Assembly: GCA_001771505.1 (NCBI GenBank)
Contig: MEUA01000040.1
Coordinates: forward strand, 1-64,000
From: a candidate division WOR-1 bacterium RIFOXYB2_FULL_36_35
GTDB lineage: Bacteria > Margulisbacteria > WOR-1 > XYC2-FULL-46-14 > XYC2-FULL-37-10
Length of the DNA stretch: 64,000 nt
Direction: 5' to 3'
The notes beneath the pieces were generated by a model. It saw only the letters and a program-made list of their open reading frames with translations. It was not told the origin of the DNA and searched no databases. The position numbers and the translations under genes were made by a program. Below, piece by piece: positions 61,584-64,000 of the stretch. How positions within the stretch are numbered: position 1 is the stretch's first letter; every line of letters begins with the position of its first letter.

Positions 61584-61670
61584 TTAAGACAACTCCTATT
61601 TTACTTATTTTCTTATAATCTTTTATCCCCCATTTATCTTGAAAATTTCAACAATCCTTCCACTTGAACC

Positions 61671-61707
61671 ACGATTATTCACCCCGATTATCTTTATCGG
61701 GGTAAAC
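61671..61707. repeat. P1 repeat upstream of the fusion gene
   Basis: ATTATTCACCCCGATTATC and TTTATCGGGGTAAAC, about 90 bases before the GTG start of the fusion gene. Confidence 0.6.
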
Positions 61708-61798
61708 AGGGTCAAAAAAACTTGCAAGTCAAAGCCTTGCAAAATATGTTAAAATATTAAATATCTATCTTCTAATTTCTACTTTCTAATCTTTAAAT

Positions 61799-61872
61799 TG
61801 CGGGATCGTCTAATGGTAGGACGCATGCCTCTGGAGCATGCTATCTAGGTTCAAATCCTAGTCCCGCAGCCA
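61799..61872 (+). tRNA. tRNA-Gln (anticodon CTG)
   Basis: Acceptor TGCGGGA pairs with TCCCGCA. The D arm is GTCTAATGGTAGGAC, the anticodon stem CATGC/GCATG has loop CTCTGGA, and the T arm has AGGTTCAAATCC. G73 and an encoded CCA follow. U1-A72 and G73 are typical Gln identity elements. The anticodon CTG reads CAG. Confidence 0.95.
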
Positions 61873-61905
61873 ACTATTTAAAGGCCCATTTTTAATAGTT
61901 GGCTG
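61867..61905. other. Inverted repeat overlapping the 3' end of tRNA-Gln
   Basis: CAGCCAACTATT (61867-61878) and AATAGTTGGCTG (61894-61905) form a perfect 12-bp stem with a 15-base loop, covering the encoded CCA end. No T-run follows, so it is not a standard terminator. Confidence 0.6.
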
Positions 61906-62350
61906 ACTGCATTTGAAAATTGTTGCAAACCAATAGAGCCATTAAATCTCAAACCATTTCTATTATACGACCTAATAACATTCGGCTGTAAAAAAATGAA
62001 TATAAGCCAATCAAATAAGTCTAGTACTATCCCTCTAAGATCTATTAATATACACGCATTGTTTTGCTCTTATACTGTTCTTCTCTTGTCTTTTGAAGTT
62101 TTATATTAAAAGAAAAAGAAGATTGTATTATGTAAGATTTTAATTTTATTAGGAGAAAGTTTTTCTTTTTATATGAGAAAGTTTTTACTTTCGAGAAAAC
62201 CCACAAAGAAAAAGCTTCTGTTATTTTCTATTATTTTGTCGTTTTTTAAGAGAAAAAATCCTCTTTAAAATGGAGTTATATCCTCTATCATAAAGGAACA
62301 AGCAACCTCAGGTATTTTTTAACGATATATGTATAGGTTAAATCAATAAT
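61906..62350. other. Gap with no recognisable gene
   Basis: About 445 bases, AT-rich, between tRNA-Gln and the giant gene. It has a pair of similar stretches (AGGAGAAAGTTTTTCTTTTTA and ATGAGAAAGTTTTTACTTT at 62151-62195). A 37-codon frame at 61996 has no ribosome site. I see no promoter that is clearly better than background. Confidence 0.4.
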
Positions 62351-64000
62351 ATGAAAGCTAATATCACATCACCTGTTATAAGAGGACTTTTGCCAGATGC
62401 AAGACCTGTTACTATGCCACAAAGAGTCCGTAGATTCTTTGACACCTACAATTTTATAATGCAAATTGCGCTTAGAGAAACTTTTCAAGTGACACCCTCA
62501 GTTTTTAACCACAGAAGTCTTGAGCGGCTTAATGAAAATTTATCAACTCTATTGAGGTTACAAAATTTATCTCCTTCTCAAATATCTTTTCTAAACCTTG
62601 GAAACCTAGATTCTCCTAATATCGAACCAAGTGACATGGGAAGAGCAACAGAATTATACCTATGCCAATACAGAGTTCGCTACTTTGCAAATCTACTGGA
62701 TATTCGCTTCGCATATAACAGAGATGAAAACCTAGTAATGGGAACGTCTAATGAGATACAAAGAGCCGTCGATTTAAAAACACTTAATCTTCAAAAACAG
62801 ATGGTTCAAGAATATCAACCGACAAAACCTTTAAATCTTCTATTGGATATTCAAGAAGGTGTTACTGGTCTTCCTACAATAATGCCTCCCCCACCAAGAA
62901 CTATTAGTCTTGTTCTACACAGGGAATTACCGCAAGAGTTTTTAAGTCCGAAAGTCAGAGTAGAAAGAGTAAAGACACTTGTCGCTCAAGGAGATATGGC
63001 TTCTGCCTCTCTTCTTCTTTTTGGAAGCGGAACATCTCCTCAATTTGCGGATGCAATTATTAATAATGAACATCTACAACCTGTGGTTGCAAAACTTTGC
63101 GAAGCTGGAGATCCTTCGGCAGTTTCAGATTATCTATACTGGACAGCTAGAAAAAAAGGAGCTAAAGAAGTCTTAGATATTATTCGCGGCCAAGTATTCG
63201 TTGGAACAACTCACGCTGGACATGTAGGAGGTTTTCAAGATCAACGGAAGGCAGCGATCATCCTTTTTAAATTATCCCTCAGGGAAAAGGGGTCTAACCT
63301 TTTAAATGCCCTTTTTAGAGTAGCTAAAGATGATGTCGAAAATAAGAAAATGATAGGCATACTTGGGGAACTTCATTCAGCACGACCAGATATTTTTGAA
63401 AATCCAAACGAATTCCAAAAAAATAAAAAATCTGTTTTCAAACCAAAGGCAAATGCTGAAATTCAAACACTAAGAATGGCAAGGCCGAGAATAGAAATTA
63501 TTGCAGAGACAACGGCTCCAGATATTGTTTCACAAAGAGAAGGATCTAAGGAAACTGCTATTGTCTTATATGATGGAGGATCACAAAGAGAATGGGATTT
63601 TGAATTTGGAGTGATGAATCCAGCCGAAACGCTTATAGCTTCGGCACAAAACTTATCGGCCCGAGGCGATTATGAATCAGCATGTGATTTAATCTTTGGA
63701 GTCTCGAGAACCATGACAGAAGTTGCGGCTGTTTTAAGATTGAGTCATCTTACCAGTTTTCAGATAGCAAGAATATTGGAACAGTTAGGAACCCAAAATC
63801 TAAGAAGGTTTCTTGCAGAAGCTGTTAGATATGGTAGAAAAGATGATCTCTTTTTTGATCTTTTCTTTGACGGGATACTCTTTGGCTTATCTAGAATTGA
63901 AACAGAAGATTTAGCAGATTTATTGGAACAAATGATTCATCACCAATTAGAAGATCAATCATCCGTATATCCCCAACGTGAAGCAGCATATTGTCTTTTA
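62351..64000 (+). CDS. Giant protein, first 550 residues, continuing past the window
   Basis: Open without stop from the ATG at 62351 to the last base. No family recognised, no signal peptide. The start is MKANITSPVIRGLLPDARPV. Two regions look like copies: about residues 200-300 (VAQGDMASASLLLFGSGTS, then PQFADAIINNEHL) and about 430-545 (SARGDYESACDLIFGVSRT, then EVAAVLRLSHL). Each is followed by an SL/helix-rich part ending in QRKAAIILFKLSL or QREAAYCLL. This gives a repeat of about 230 residues, suggestive of helical armadillo- or HEAT-type units. The ATG lacks a good ribosome site (weak AGG about 13 bases upstream). Confidence 0.75.
   Translation, partial: MKANITSPVIRGLLPDARPVTMPQRVRRFFDTYNFIMQIALRETFQVTPSVFNHRSLERLNENLSTLLRLQNLSPSQISFLNLGNLDSPNIEPSDMGRATELYLCQYRVRYFANLLDIRFAYNRDENLVMGTSNEIQRAVDLKTLNLQKQMVQEYQPTKPLNLLLDIQEGVTGLPTIMPPPPRTISLVLHRELPQEFLSPKVRVERVKTLVAQGDMASASLLLFGSGTSPQFADAIINNEHLQPVVAKLCEAGDPSAVSDYLYWTARKKGAKEVLDIIRGQVFVGTTHAGHVGGFQDQRKAAIILFKLSLREKGSNLLNALFRVAKDDVENKKMIGILGELHSARPDIFENPNEFQKNKKSVFKPKANAEIQTLRMARPRIEIIAETTAPDIVSQREGSKETAIVLYDGGSQREWDFEFGVMNPAETLIASAQNLSARGDYESACDLIFGVSRTMTEVAAVLRLSHLTSFQIARILEQLGTQNLRRFLAEAVRYGRKDDLFFDLFFDGILFGLSRIETEDLADLLEQMIHHQLEDQSSVYPQREAAYCLL

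Noticed and set aside
61996-62109. 37-codon frame starting ATG AAT ATA AGC
   Set aside because: No ribosome binding site, no promoter and unremarkable composition; length is expected by chance.

Overview
The window reads as a chromosomal segment of an AT-rich diderm bacterium, probably from an uncultured candidate phylum. Evidence for a diderm envelope is a LolA-like carrier, PorV-type outer-membrane barrels and SLH domains. The mix of PorV-like barrels with SLH and FlgD-like modules, plus several giant orphan proteins, suggests a lineage such as WOR-1/Saganbacteria (Margulisbacteria). That placement is inference only; no rRNA is present. Most genes are ordinary housekeeping genes, and about two thirds are on the minus strand.

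Layout. 1-5.9 kb: tRNA-Thr, pyrE, dapB, a lipoprotein, dut, a DUF362 protein, then the dnaX-ybaB-recR operon (to 7.4 kb). 7.5-12.1 kb: an orphan gene, a PNPOx-like/radical-SAM/FAD-oxidoreductase run, and pyrK-pyrD. 12.1-20.2 kb: LolA-like protein, a 1532-residue M48-peptidase/kinase-like protein, maf, an overlooked 48-residue Lys-rich protein, alr and a PHP phosphatase. 20.4-26.4 kb: orphan genes, a metallophosphoesterase, dapA-queH-orphan, uvrB-coaE. 26.5-31.2 kb: a three-gene outer-membrane operon (barrel, FlgD-like protein, PorV barrel with three SLH domains). 31.3-38.6 kb: comEC, comEA, an HEFGH protein, a lytic transglycosylase, purL and a DUF433/DUF5615 toxin-antitoxin pair. 38.7-41.0 kb: GH94 phosphorylase. 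41.1-49.4 kb: a four-gene operon of unknown function around a 1902-residue double-AAA+ ClpB-like protein flanked by HExxH proteins. 49.8-53.9 kb: MNT/HEPN pair, ftsL-like, gltX, and the C-terminal half of carB. 54.1-57.7 kb: a secreted 28-residue-repeat protein, an exported orphan, a YkgJ-like protein, an arsR/zinc-ribbon/permease operon and a 32-residue lipoprotein. 58-64 kb: an IMPase, an orphan, an MBL-CoaD-CoaE triple fusion, tRNA-Gln and the first 550 codons of another giant protein that runs off the window.

Pathways represented are pyrimidine synthesis (pyrE, pyrK, pyrD, carB half), lysine/peptidoglycan precursors (dapA, dapB, alr), purines (purL), CoA (a coaE and the CoaD-CoaE fusion), natural competence (comEC, comEA), DNA repair and replication (uvrB, recR, dnaX), and queuosine (queH).

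The most distinctive sequence-level feature is a family of short palindromes with arms TTAACCCCGATTAT/ATAATCGGGGTTAA. They lie between genes, supply or overlap the stop codons of about nine genes, and are inserted in frame in several unrelated proteins, where they encode the same peptide (NPDxLIGVNNR). Two MITE-like families (about 143 and 130 bp, one with a perfect 8-bp target duplication) are also present. The best candidates for undescribed biology are the ClpB-like operon, the M48/kinase-like giant, the MBL-CoaD-CoaE fusion and the in-frame palindromes.
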